This document shows, piece by piece, positions 16,265 to 25,609 of a DNA stretch of 46,486 nucleotides. Numbering within the stretch: the stretch's first letter is position 1; each line of letters begins with the position of its first letter. The notes beneath the pieces are model-generated. The model did no database searches, was not told the origin of the DNA, and saw only the letters and a list, made by a program, of their open reading frames with translations. Origin of the DNA: Lachnospiraceae bacterium NK4A144 (lineage in GTDB: Bacteria > Bacillota > Clostridia > Lachnospirales > Lachnospiraceae); the NCBI GenBank assembly GCA_000424365.1, contig AUJT01000029.1, positions 1 to 46,486 of the forward strand, given 5' to 3'. The position numbers and the translations under genes are program-made.

Positions 16265-18643
16265 TCACTCTGATTTCCAAAAGTTTTCTGCATGTTCCAA
16301 AATATTATCAGACGACACCTCTATCACATCATTCCATTCTCTAGGAAAAAGACTTTTATTATTTGCGAATCTAAATCGATCATCCAGCAGAAGAACTATT
16401 CCCCTGTCTTCTTCTGTACGTATCACTCTGCCGGCAGCCTGAAGCACCTTATTCATTCCCGGAAATCTATACGCGTAATCGAATCCATCATAGCCTTTCT
16501 CTTCAAAATAGTCCTTTAGTATCTGCCTCTCATGAACAACTTTAGGGATACCGGTTCCCACTATCACTGCACCTATGAGTGAATCAGCTCTAAGATCTAT
16601 CCCTTCAGAAAAAATTCCTCCGAGAACACAAAATCCCATGACGCTTTTTCCGGAATCTATATCAGTACCATTCACGCTTTGCATAAAACGATTTAAGAAG
16701 TCTTCTCTCATCTCTTCCGTCATGTGCGATTCCTGCATAATAATTTCAACTTCATCGTCGTCCGGAACCAGCAGTCGATACTGTTCATAGACAGATTCCA
16801 TAAAAGCATAAGAGGGAAAAAAGGCCATGTAATTTCCCTGTCGTGCTTTAGGAAGGACCTTTAAGTATTCTGCAATATGTCTGTATTCTTTTTCATTTCT
16901 CCTTGTATATCGGGAACTTACATCCGTTCCGATCAATACCGCCCTTTTGGCAGGATCAAATGACGAATGTGCGTACATTGCATAATCCGAACGATCACCG
17001 GACAGAAGATCCATATAATAGTGAACCGGCAGAAGTGTCGCCGAAAAAAATACCGTACTTCGCCCTTTTTCAAGGCATCTTTTAATATCTGCCGAGGGAT
17101 TTATGCAATAGATACGTATCATAAATCTGCCAAGTTCATCCAGTTCCGTATAGTTGGCATAACTATCGTTTTTTCGTTCTGCTGCAGACAAAAAATCACG
17201 TATTGCAAAGTAAAATTCCAAGACCGTATCGTCAGCACTTTTACCATTACGGCTCAGTGTTTCAAGCATATCATCATATCTCGCAGCTGCCTGCTGAAGT
17301 ACGTCCAAAAACAGATCCATATCCTGCCCTACAGCAAACCCATTTCCTTCTTTTTTCATCGAAAGAAGGCGCTTATTACATCTTGAAAGCGCCTCGGCGC
17401 AGGATGGAAATTCATCTGAAATGATCCTTTTTATCGTCAGAAAATCCTCTTTATACAACGTTGCACTGAACATTTCCCTTGCTCTGTCTACAAGATTGTG
17501 CGCTTCGTCGATAAGAAAAATATAGTCTCCGCGTATACCCTCTCCAAAGAACCTTTTTAATTTCACATTTGGATCAAATACATAGTTATAATCGCAAATG
17601 ACAGCATCGGAAAAAAGAGAAATATCAAGTCCCAGTTCAAACGGACAGAGTTTATGTTTTTCGCCATATTTGCGCAAAAACTCCCGTCCATACTCGTCTT
17701 CTGTCTGTAAAAGAGAGTAAAGCGCATCATTTATCCTGTCAAAATGCCCCTTTGCATATGGACAGTTTTCAGGATCACACTGCGGCTTTTCCAAAAGACA
17801 CATCTTTTCTTTTGCCTGTATGGATACGGTTTTTATTTTAAGTCCGCCTTTTCTTAACAAACTAAACGTATCCACTGCAACAGTTGCCGTTATATTTTTA
17901 GCGGTAAGATAAAAAATCCTGTCTCCTAACCGCTTTCCCAATGCTTTTACTGACGGAAACAACACTGCAAGCGTTTTTCCAACACCTGTAGGTGCCATTA
18001 AGAAAAGTCTTTTTTCATGATATATCGTTTTATATACGCCGGATGCCAGCTCTTTCTGTCCTTCTCTGAATTCATAGGGAAATTCCAGTTTTTCGGCTGA
18101 TCTGTTTCGCTTTTCTTTCCAGTCAAAAGAAAAATCTGCCCATTTCCTATATTCCGATATCAGAGCCTGAAACCACTCTGTGAGCTCATTAAAAGTATAT
18201 GTTTCGTGGAAATATTTTAGTTCTAATGTATCAAGATTACAGTACGTCATCCTTACCTGAATATTATCTATCTCGTTTTGATATGCATATATCCAGGCAT
18301 AGCATTTTGCCTGAGCAAGATGAACTGCGACCGGCTTATCAATATATTTCAGATCCCGATAAACGCCCTTGATCTCATCGATCACAGTTCCATCATCTCC
18401 ATCGATGATGCCGTCTGCCCTGCCTTCTATTATCAGATCGTACTTTTCACCTTCGGCAATATGTTTCAGCGATACTTCCGCTCTATATTCAGGTCCACCC
18501 TTTTTTTGAAGCATTCGGTGTACCCTGCCGCCGGCAAGCATTGCTTCTTCCGGTGCGGTACGCCTTCGATTATCGATATCGCCGCTCCGCAGCAGGAATT
18601 CGACCAGCGAACGCACTGATATCGTGACAGTTTCTTTCATCAT
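16265..18643 (-). CDS. PD-(D/E)XK nuclease fused to a Rad3/DinG-type iron-sulfur DNA helicase
   Basis: A protein of about 792 residues combining two activities. The N-terminal 150 residues form a Cas4/RecB-like nuclease: GRVHRMLQ, then ADGIID with the metal-binding Asp, then DEIKG (the E-x-K pair) and QAKCYAW. A superfamily 2 helicase follows: Walker A MAPTGVGKT, four spaced cysteines that fit a 4Fe-4S cluster (KMCLLEKPQC, ENCPYAKG, KLCPFELG), DEAHNL, then SATLLP and a final AAGRVIR motif VI. Such helicases unwind DNA 5' to 3' and act in repair. The start is uncertain: two consecutive ATGs at 18643 and 18640 both have weak ribosome binding sites, and a TTG further upstream adds residues with no clear homology. 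It is followed by thiN and hemZ, which are functionally unrelated. Confidence 0.88.
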   Translation of the reverse strand: MMKETVTISVRSLVEFLLRSGDIDNRRRTAPEEAMLAGGRVHRMLQKKGGPEYRAEVSLKHIAEGEKYDLIIEGRADGIIDGDDGTVIDEIKGVYRDLKYIDKPVAVHLAQAKCYAWIYAYQNEIDNIQVRMTYCNLDTLELKYFHETYTFNELTEWFQALISEYRKWADFSFDWKEKRNRSAEKLEFPYEFREGQKELASGVYKTIYHEKRLFLMAPTGVGKTLAVLFPSVKALGKRLGDRIFYLTAKNITATVAVDTFSLLRKGGLKIKTVSIQAKEKMCLLEKPQCDPENCPYAKGHFDRINDALYSLLQTEDEYGREFLRKYGEKHKLCPFELGLDISLFSDAVICDYNYVFDPNVKLKRFFGEGIRGDYIFLIDEAHNLVDRAREMFSATLYKEDFLTIKRIISDEFPSCAEALSRCNKRLLSMKKEGNGFAVGQDMDLFLDVLQQAAARYDDMLETLSRNGKSADDTVLEFYFAIRDFLSAAERKNDSYANYTELDELGRFMIRIYCINPSADIKRCLEKGRSTVFFSATLLPVHYYMDLLSGDRSDYAMYAHSSFDPAKRAVLIGTDVSSRYTRRNEKEYRHIAEYLKVLPKARQGNYMAFFPSYAFMESVYEQYRLLVPDDDEVEIIMQESHMTEEMREDFLNRFMQSVNGTDIDSGKSVMGFCVLGGIFSEGIDLRADSLIGAVIVGTGIPKVVHERQILKDYFEEKGYDGFDYAYRFPGMNKVLQAAGRVIRTEEDRGIVLLLDDRFRFANNKSLFPREWNDVIEVSSDNILEHAENFWKSE

Positions 18644-18701
18644 AATATTAAAAAAGAATCCAGTTGAGCTGAATTCCAACAGAATTGTCTATAAGCCAAA
18701 A

Positions 18702-18743
18702 ACTCCCTGTGAATGTCAGTTTAAACTTTCATTCACAGGGAGT
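18702..18743 (-). terminator. Terminator after the HPr-like gene
   Basis: A perfect 14-bp stem (ACTCCCTGTGAATG/CATTCACAGGGAGT) with a 14-nt loop, followed by TTTTT on the minus strand. It ends the transcript of the small HPr-like gene upstream and isolates the helicase operon. Confidence 0.9.
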
Positions 18744-18805
18744 CAATGCGCTAACACAGCGAGCGTTCCGTTTTTGTCTCTGAACAATATCGTGAACTGA
18801 AACAC

Positions 18806-19030
18806 TCAGGCAATAGCTAATTTATCTACCATTGCTTCAAAATTCTGATCATATCCGTTGTACTGAACTGTCAGATCTCTTGTGAGATCGAGTCCAAGAA
18901 CACCAAGTATGGACTTTGCATCAATTATAATGTGGTTATAGAACACGTCAATATCAAAATCGCACTTTCCGCTGGTACGTACAAATTCTCTGACCTGTTC
19001 GGGTTTCAGTCTGATCTTACGCTCTCTCAT
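18806..19030 (-). CDS. HPr/Crh-like protein without the catalytic histidine
   Basis: A 74-residue protein with the HPr fold pattern. The second half, with DAKSILGVLGLDLTRDLTV (Ser40), matches the KSIMGVMSLG helix that holds Ser46 in Bacillus HPr and Crh. The first half lacks the GIHARPA loop; in its place is PEQVREFV with no histidine, so it cannot carry phosphate from enzyme I. This resembles Crh, which also keeps Ser46 but not His15. A role as a regulatory partner, perhaps phosphorylated on Ser40, is inferred; no HPr kinase or CcpA is in the window. The ATG has AGAGAGG eight bases upstream, while the in-frame GTG nine bases earlier overlaps the binding site. The gene stands alone, with its own promoter and terminator. 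Confidence 0.8.
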   Translation of the reverse strand: MRERKIRLKPEQVREFVRTSGKCDFDIDVFYNHIIIDAKSILGVLGLDLTRDLTVQYNGYDQNFEAMVDKLAIA

Positions 19031-19139
19031 ATATAACACCTCTCTAAAGCTTTCTCAGTTAGAACCCTTTTGATTTATACCCTTAACTGTGCTTCATCTT
19101 GAAGCTAAAACCACGACCCTCATCTCGAAGTTCTAAAAA

Positions 19140-19167
19140 ATTATACTACGTAGATATTAAAATTCAA
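19140..19167 (-). promoter_or_regulatory. Promoter of the HPr-like gene
   Basis: On the minus strand TTGAAT (19162-19167), a 16-nt spacer and a perfect TATAAT (19140-19145). The leader would be about 100 nt. The part of this 480-nt gap between 19168 and 19333 is AT-rich and shows nothing I can name. Confidence 0.7.
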
Positions 19168-19333
19168 TGTATATTTTTAGAAAATTTACAAAAATCGTAT
19201 TCTTTTTTTACATACAAAATGCATATATTTTCGCAGCTAAACCAGCATTATAAGACACGTTTAAACAAAAATAACCCATAGGACTTATATTCATTTTTAC
19301 TTACGAAATCCATTGAATTTTACGGTAAGATAA

Positions 19334-19373
19334 AGCAAAAGGAATGTCCGATACTCCGAACATTCCTTTTGCT
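19334..19373 (-). terminator. Terminator after asnA
   Basis: AGCAAAAGGAATGT pairs perfectly with ACATTCCTTTTGCT. On the minus strand it comes after the asnA stop and the two repeat hairpins, and the stem itself carries the T-run. Confidence 0.75.
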
Positions 19374-19420
19374 TTTATAAGTTATTTCTATGATTTTTAA
19401 CGCTAAGTACTACGCACAAC

Positions 19421-19500
19421 AAGTTACGCTAGGCTCGATAAGACCTCGCCAAGCGAACTTGCATAGCACGCACTAAGCTCGAAAATACCTCGCTAAGTGC
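19421..19500 (-). repeat. Two tandem hairpins with a shared 13-nt loop and covarying stems
   Basis: First hairpin on the minus strand (19500-19470): stem GCACTTAGC/GCTTAGTGC with one mismatch, loop GAGGTATTTTCGA. Second hairpin (19460-19421): stem AAGTTCGCTTGGC/GCCTAGCGTAACTT with one mismatch and one bulge, loop GAGGTCTTATCGA. The units repeat at 44 nt. The loops are 11/13 identical, whereas the stems differ in sequence but still pair, which indicates that structure is kept. They lie in the 3' region of asnA, before its terminator. Part of another unit (GCTAAGTACTACGC) is at 19402-19416. A dispersed palindromic repeat or structured RNA is the likely nature. Confidence 0.7.
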
Positions 19501-19509
19501 TCCGCATAA

Positions 19510-20517
19510 TCAAAGAAGATGTATTCCTGCTTCTTCCGCAGCCTCAACATCTTCATCTTTCCATACGGATGACTGTACTTCACCGATATGAGCTTTTCTT
19601 AAGAAATACAGACAGATTCTGGACTGTCCGATTCCTCCACCAATAGTATACGGAAGTTCACCATTAAGAAGCATTTTCTGGAACATAAGCTCAGAACGTT
19701 CCTCACAGCCAGCCTTCTTTAACTGCTCTGCTAGTGACTCTTCTGATACACGGATTCCCATGGAAGAAAGCTCCAGTGCACAGTCGAGAACCGGATAATA
19801 TACGATTATATCTCCATTCAGGCTCCAGTCATCATAGTCCGGTGCTCTGCCATCGTGTTTTTCACCATTTGAGAGCTTATCACCTATCTGAGAGAGGAAT
19901 ATAGCACCGAAACGCTTAGCATATTCGTACTCTCTTTCCTTCGGTGTGAGATCCGGAAATTCGTCGAGAAGCTGCTGTGTTGTTATAAAAGTAATCTTTT
20001 CCGGAAGGATGGGCTCAAGAAAATCATACTTTTCTGAAAGATATTTCTCTGTCTCCTTCAGCGCGGCAAATACATGATTTACCATCTCAGATAATGTATC
20101 AGTATTTCTGTCGCTCTTTTCAATGATACGTTCCCAATCCCACTGGTCAACATAGATAGAATGCAGATTATCAGTTTCTTCATCTCTGCGAATAGCGGAC
20201 ATATCTGCGTAAAGACCCTCTCCAACATTAAATCCATAACGCCTGAGAGCTAATCTCTTCCACTTTGCAAGAGACTGTACGATCTCAACACCACGATCAT
20301 TCTGCTCTCCAAGGCCAAAGCTTACAGGTCTCTCAACTCCATTCAGGTTATCATTAAGACCTGATTCGGGAGTTACAAAAAGAGGTGCGGAAACACGTGT
20401 AAGATTAAGTTCCTTTGCCAATGCTCTCTCAAAGAAATCTTTAACCTCTTTTATAGCGATCTCTGTCTCGATAATACCCATGTTGGTACTGTATTTTTCC
20501 GGAATCTTTATACTCAT
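19510..20517 (-). CDS. asnA: Aspartate-ammonia ligase (asparagine synthetase A)
   Basis: A 335-residue enzyme that makes asparagine from aspartate, ammonia and ATP. It has the class II tRNA-synthetase-like fold. Recognisable parts are the N-terminal NLTRVSAPLFV, the SLAKWKRLAL helix, ADMSAIRRDEE with DNLHSIYVDQWDWE in the ATP/Asp site, and the last motif GGGIGQSRICLYFLRKAHIGEVQ. The length is normal (about 330). AAAGGA lies ten bases before the ATG. It follows map by 70 nt and may be cotranscribed. Its 3' region carries a pair of repeat hairpins. Confidence 0.97.
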   Translation of the reverse strand: MSIKIPEKYSTNMGIIETEIAIKEVKDFFERALAKELNLTRVSAPLFVTPESGLNDNLNGVERPVSFGLGEQNDRGVEIVQSLAKWKRLALRRYGFNVGEGLYADMSAIRRDEETDNLHSIYVDQWDWERIIEKSDRNTDTLSEMVNHVFAALKETEKYLSEKYDFLEPILPEKITFITTQQLLDEFPDLTPKEREYEYAKRFGAIFLSQIGDKLSNGEKHDGRAPDYDDWSLNGDIIVYYPVLDCALELSSMGIRVSEESLAEQLKKAGCEERSELMFQKMLLNGELPYTIGGGIGQSRICLYFLRKAHIGEVQSSVWKDEDVEAAEEAGIHLL

Positions 20518-20587
20518 GATAGCTGTTATCCTTTCGGTTTTTAAAATGCTTCCAAGACATCACCGTATTAGTGTAACGCAGTGAAAA

Positions 20588-21457
20588 TCAGTACGCAAGT
20601 ATTTCATATCCGTTATCTGTAACAACTATCTGAACTTCCCACTGTGCAGACGGTTTTCCGTCCTCTGTGTAGATCGTCCAGCCGTTATCAGCATCCTCAT
20701 ATATGTGACGTTTTCCAAGATTGATCATAGGTTCGATAGTAAAGCACATTCCCGGAACCATGAGCATTTCTGTATTTGGCTTTGAAACATAACTAACCCA
20801 TGGTTCTTCATGAAACTCCAGTCCACATCCATGACCACCGATCTCTTCAACAACAGAGTATCCCTGAGATTTGCAGAACTCATTTATTGCTGAACCCATA
20901 TCACCTAAGAACTTCCATGGCTTAACCTGTTCAAGACCTATATCGATTGCCTTATGCGCATCTTCTACAAGCTTCTTTGTGACAGGATCAACATCACCTA
21001 TCATAAACATTCTTGAAGAATCAGAAATGAATCCATTATAGATAGTTGAGCAGTCAACATTTACGATATCGCCCTCTTTAAGAACATCTTTATCTGAGGG
21101 AATTCCATGACACACCTGATCATTTACTGATGTACATACGCTCTTCGGGAAGCCTTCATAATTCAGCGGAGCCGGAATAGCGCCAAGCTCTTTTGTTTTC
21201 TCCGCTACCCAGTCATCAATTTCCTGAGTAGTAACTCCTGCCTTGATCTTAGACGCAACATAATCCAGGATAGCGATATTTCTCTTACCGCTCTCCCGGA
21301 TACCATCGATCTGCTCCTTTGTCTTGATTATTTTATGAGGCGGAACTATATGCCCCTGATCACGAATAACCTCGATCTTTGAATCAAAAGCCAAATGGCA
21401 GCTCTTATACTTCTTTCCACTTCCACACCAGCAGAGATCATTTCTTCCTATCTGCAT
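20588..21457 (-). CDS. map: Methionine aminopeptidase type I with N-terminal SEC-C zinc motif
   Basis: A 289-residue enzyme that removes the initiator Met from new proteins. It begins with a SEC-C metal-binding motif (RNDLCWCGSGKKYKSCH), often thought to help at the ribosome, followed by the catalytic domain. Metal ligands are visible: Asp in VDCSTIYNGFISDSSRMF (two Asp), His in EEIGGHGCGLEFHEE, Glu in FTIEPMI and Glu in WEVQIVV. The start ATG (MQIGRND) has AAGGAG at seven bases; a longer frame reading upstream runs into the VanZ-like gene and is rejected. The first 20 bases overlap the end of that gene, whose coding sequence holds the ribosome binding site. Confidence 0.95.
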   Translation of the reverse strand: MQIGRNDLCWCGSGKKYKSCHLAFDSKIEVIRDQGHIVPPHKIIKTKEQIDGIRESGKRNIAILDYVASKIKAGVTTQEIDDWVAEKTKELGAIPAPLNYEGFPKSVCTSVNDQVCHGIPSDKDVLKEGDIVNVDCSTIYNGFISDSSRMFMIGDVDPVTKKLVEDAHKAIDIGLEQVKPWKFLGDMGSAINEFCKSQGYSVVEEIGGHGCGLEFHEEPWVSYVSKPNTEMLMVPGMCFTIEPMINLGKRHIYEDADNGWTIYTEDGKPSAQWEVQIVVTDNGYEILAY

Positions 21458-21974
21458 TAGTAGTCTCCTTCCAAAACCAGTTAAACTCATCTTTTTCGCT
21501 CCTGTCCGGCCAAAAGATGTTATCTATCGCTAACATTATCATTGCTCCTATTGTAACACCAATGGCATCAACACACACGTCAGAAAAACTTCCGGAACGT
21601 CCTTTAACGAATAATTGGTGAAACTCATCGCTCGCAGCATATATCAGACTAAACAATACCGTCACAAAGTATAACAGGATTCTGCGATTTGTCCATAGAA
21701 CAAACATGAGATAGACCGCAGCCGCAAGTACTGTATATTCCGTTATATGCGCCATTTTTCTTATCGGTCCCTCTATTGCCTCAGCAGAAAGATATTCCTG
21801 AACCGGACTTAAATGAAGAAATCCCATGGATTCCGCTGCCCTGATCAATCTAAAAGAAACTGTCATGCTGCTTTTTGTGGACTCAGGGGCTTCAGCTGCC
21901 GAAAAAATAAAAATTATGGACATAAGAATGACGGCCGGCAAGGCCGCCATGGTTTTTAATATTGTTTTTTTCAT
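21438..21974 (-). CDS. VanZ-like family membrane protein
   Basis: A 178-residue protein with about four membrane segments. It carries the VanZ-like pattern: RKMAHITEYTVLAAAVY (basic residue, His, Glu near 72-88) and SDEFHQLFVKGRSGSFSDVCVDAIGVTIG (near 113-142). VanZ gives low-level teicoplanin resistance in enterococci, but most family members have no known function and no other glycopeptide-resistance gene is present. It starts eight bases after the permease-like gene and overlaps map by 20 bases, so the three are probably one transcript. Confidence 0.85.
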   Translation of the reverse strand: MKKTILKTMAALPAVILMSIIFIFSAAEAPESTKSSMTVSFRLIRAAESMGFLHLSPVQEYLSAEAIEGPIRKMAHITEYTVLAAAVYLMFVLWTNRRILLYFVTVLFSLIYAASDEFHQLFVKGRSGSFSDVCVDAIGVTIGAMIMLAIDNIFWPDRSEKDEFNWFWKETTNADRKK

Positions 21975-21982
21975 CTTTTTTC

Positions 21983-22750
21983 TCAGAAAGATTCTTTTCG
22001 ATTAAAACTCCTGCATCCGATTAAACAGCTGATAGCTGTGTAAGAAATTGCAGAAATAATGATCTTTGGTACATCTCTGGTCGCGTAAAACTGCAAAGTC
22101 TGAAACTGTGGTGTGATCAAAATCTGAGAAATCCAAACCGCAGGAAGAAAATGTATCCCTTCTGTTGCCAGAAACATTATGATTCTGGGAATTATCACTA
22201 TTCCAAGTACAAATGACATAAAGGCTTTTTTCTTTGGTGTTATCGAAAAAAGAAATGCATTGCTTATAGATACGCCTGTAATAAACAAAGGCATAGTGAT
22301 CAGAACCGCTTCCACAAAATCCAAAACCACTGTCATATCAATGGTGCCGTCGTGAGTCTGGAATACCCACGTTATCAATAGAAATGCGACCGTCGCAAAA
22401 ATTGCACACAGGCACATGATAATTTCCGAAACTATAAGTTTACCAAAATACATCTTTGTGCGAGATAATCCTATGGTCGATTTATCCCGGATCAATGGAT
22501 TTGGATACTCTTCACCGAATACATTATCTGCCGCAAACCAGCAGGCATAATACGGAATCCAGAAAAAACCCTTTGCAAACATTATCAGGTTGTAAGCAAA
22601 GGTACCATCATTTGTTCCGTAATAAATATTACGAAAAGCTGACATCGCAGCATTCGCAAGTAATGCTGTGAGGATTATTCCTATCGGATAATATCTTGTA
22701 TATTTTTTCTTCAGTGCTTTTTTAAGCTCTGTGTTTATGTAATATAACAT
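21983..22750 (-). CDS. ABC-2-type permease-like membrane protein, orphan
   Basis: A 255-residue protein with about six membrane segments (first near 21-40, last near 230-247). The arrangement, with a short cytoplasmic N-terminus (YINTELKKALKKKYTRYYP), resembles ABC-2 permeases. The KSTIGLSRTKMYFGKLIVSE segment before the second hydrophobic block is typical of that group. No ATP-binding subunit is beside it, so either it works with one elsewhere or it is not an ABC subunit. AGGAAG precedes the ATG. It is the first gene after the guaB terminator, in line with VanZ-like and map. Confidence 0.6.
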   Translation of the reverse strand: MLYYINTELKKALKKKYTRYYPIGIILTALLANAAMSAFRNIYYGTNDGTFAYNLIMFAKGFFWIPYYACWFAADNVFGEEYPNPLIRDKSTIGLSRTKMYFGKLIVSEIIMCLCAIFATVAFLLITWVFQTHDGTIDMTVVLDFVEAVLITMPLFITGVSISNAFLFSITPKKKAFMSFVLGIVIIPRIIMFLATEGIHFLPAVWISQILITPQFQTLQFYATRDVPKIIISAISYTAISCLIGCRSFNRKESF

Positions 22751-22772
22751 GTAATCTTCCTAAATGATGCAA

Positions 22773-22794
22773 GGGTCAAAAAAACTTTTGACCC
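22773..22794 (-). terminator. Hairpin after guaB
   Basis: A 9-bp perfect stem (GGGTCAAAA/TTTTGACCC) with a 4-nt loop, 32 nt past the guaB stop codon. The T-run lies in the loop and right arm rather than after the stem, so termination may be incomplete. Confidence 0.55.
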
Positions 22795-22825
22795 TGACAC
22801 CACATAATCTCTATTATTTTGACAT

Positions 22826-24384
<1,559 letters not shown>

Positions 24385-24385
24385 T

Positions 24386-24892
24386 TCATATATTATTAAT
24401 ATTGACTTTTGACGGATAATTCATTTTGAGAGCCTTCTGCATTTCATCACTAAGCTCCAGATATACTTTTTCTCTTGCATCTTCATTATGGATAATGAGA
24501 ATAAATCTCTTTTCATCAGGACGCCCCGAAGTAAAATCAACTGTTTTAAGGTTGGCATTATTGTACTGATCAAGCTTTGGTGAGCCTTCTTCTGCTAATA
24601 CTTCCATCTGCTCAAGCTTGTAGTTTTTCGCAGTCTTTCTCTTTTCTTTTGAATAAATGCGATCGATCTGAAGCTCTCCTGCACAGAAAAGATATTCATA
24701 TTCAACCGACAGCATCGGCAGACAAAAATAATCTACACCAAGCATTATCACTCCAGGAACCAACAGAACCAAAAATCCCATAAGACCGCAGATCAGAAAC
24801 GCTGCCGTAAGTGCATATGCCAATACCCGCAAAATGTCTGATGTCGGATTTTTCCTTCCCGGCACGAGCCATTCAACATAAACGTCATTCAT
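24386..24892 (-). CDS. Small membrane protein resembling DUF6106
   Basis: A 168-residue protein with two closely spaced hydrophobic segments (about 23-40 and 42-60) followed by a soluble region with beta-like stretches (EYEYLFCAGELQIDRIYSKEKRKTAKNYKLEQMEVL). The pattern fits a family I recall from Lachnospiraceae as DUF6106; that label is from memory. Function is unknown. The N-terminal MNDVYVEWLVPGRKNP is cytoplasmic in the simplest model. Its stop codon abuts the guaB promoter, but the genes need not be functionally linked. A possible extended -10 promoter is at 24938-24943. Confidence 0.65.
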   Translation of the reverse strand: MNDVYVEWLVPGRKNPTSDILRVLAYALTAAFLICGLMGFLVLLVPGVIMLGVDYFCLPMLSVEYEYLFCAGELQIDRIYSKEKRKTAKNYKLEQMEVLAEEGSPKLDQYNNANLKTVDFTSGRPDEKRFILIIHNEDAREKVYLELSDEMQKALKMNYPSKVNINNI

Positions 24893-24937
24893 GTCTTTTT
24901 TTCATTCCTTTCTGACACTTTTGACAGTGCCTTTGCT

Positions 24938-24943
24938 ATCATA
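24938..24943 (-). promoter_or_regulatory. Possible extended -10 promoter of the DUF6106-like gene
   Basis: TGCTATGAT on the minus strand has the TG extension next to a good -10 hexamer, but no recognisable -35 box at 16-18 nt. It is about 45 nt before the start codon. Confidence 0.4.
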
Positions 24944-25006
24944 GCACACTTTTTGCAGATAAAAGCACGAATCTGTCATCATTTAGAAAAAAATAAGAAT
25001 AGTTAT

Positions 25007-25609
25007 TCACCTTGGAAAGATCGGTCTCTTCGGTTCTATGCTTTTTCCTCTGACTTTTGCCGCAAGTCTGTATATCATTATCCCGGTGATCATAAAACAT
25101 ATCACCATTGAAATAACCCTCCAGGGATCGTCATTCAGGATCCCCAATGCAGGAATAAAGGCTGATGCATATATAAATGAATTTGCAGCCCCATGCATTA
25201 TCACAGATGCAAGCACCAGATCAGTTCTCCAATATACAAACGCAAGCAGCAGTCCAAATATAAACGCATATATTCCCTGTATGAAATTTCCGTGATAAAT
25301 TCCAAATATTATCGCCGAAAGAACGCCCGCTGCTACTGCCGATACATAGACCTTAAGCCGGCCAAATAATATCCAGCGAAACAGCGCCTCCTCGATCACA
25401 GGTGTAGCAATGCCATATAGAACAAGTCCCTGTATCAGCGAATATCGGTACATCACCGGTTTTACACTTTCCGAATAACGAGGAAACCATTTCATAAGCG
25501 GTAAAACTGCAACCAGTTGATTCAACGCCACTGCAGCCGCGATCCCCAAAGGTATCATTAATAATAGGAGCCGCGATTGAGACCGGATTTTTTCCATTAA
25601 TCTGCTCAT
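25007..25609 (-). CDS. CPBP family intramembrane metalloprotease
   Basis: A 200-residue membrane protein with about six membrane segments. The CPBP/Rce1 motifs are present: EEALFR (Glu73, Glu74, Arg78), IIFGIYHGN (His106) and VIMHGAANS (His139, Asn143). In other bacteria such proteins process peptides, confer bacteriocin self-immunity or have unknown targets. The C-terminal end is basic (KVRGKSIEPKRPIF). The ATG overlaps the addA stop codon by four bases (ATGA), so it should be translated with addA, although a functional link between the two is not obvious. Confidence 0.88.
   Translation of the reverse strand: MSRLMEKIRSQSRLLLLMIPLGIAAAVALNQLVAVLPLMKWFPRYSESVKPVMYRYSLIQGLVLYGIATPVIEEALFRWILFGRLKVYVSAVAAGVLSAIIFGIYHGNFIQGIYAFIFGLLLAFVYWRTDLVLASVIMHGAANSFIYASAFIPALGILNDDPWRVISMVICFMITGIMIYRLAAKVRGKSIEPKRPIFPR

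Noticed and set aside
21438-21974. Glycopeptide resistance through VanZ
   Set aside because: VanZ-like proteins are widespread membrane proteins; no vanA/B-type ligase, vanH, vanX or regulator is present.
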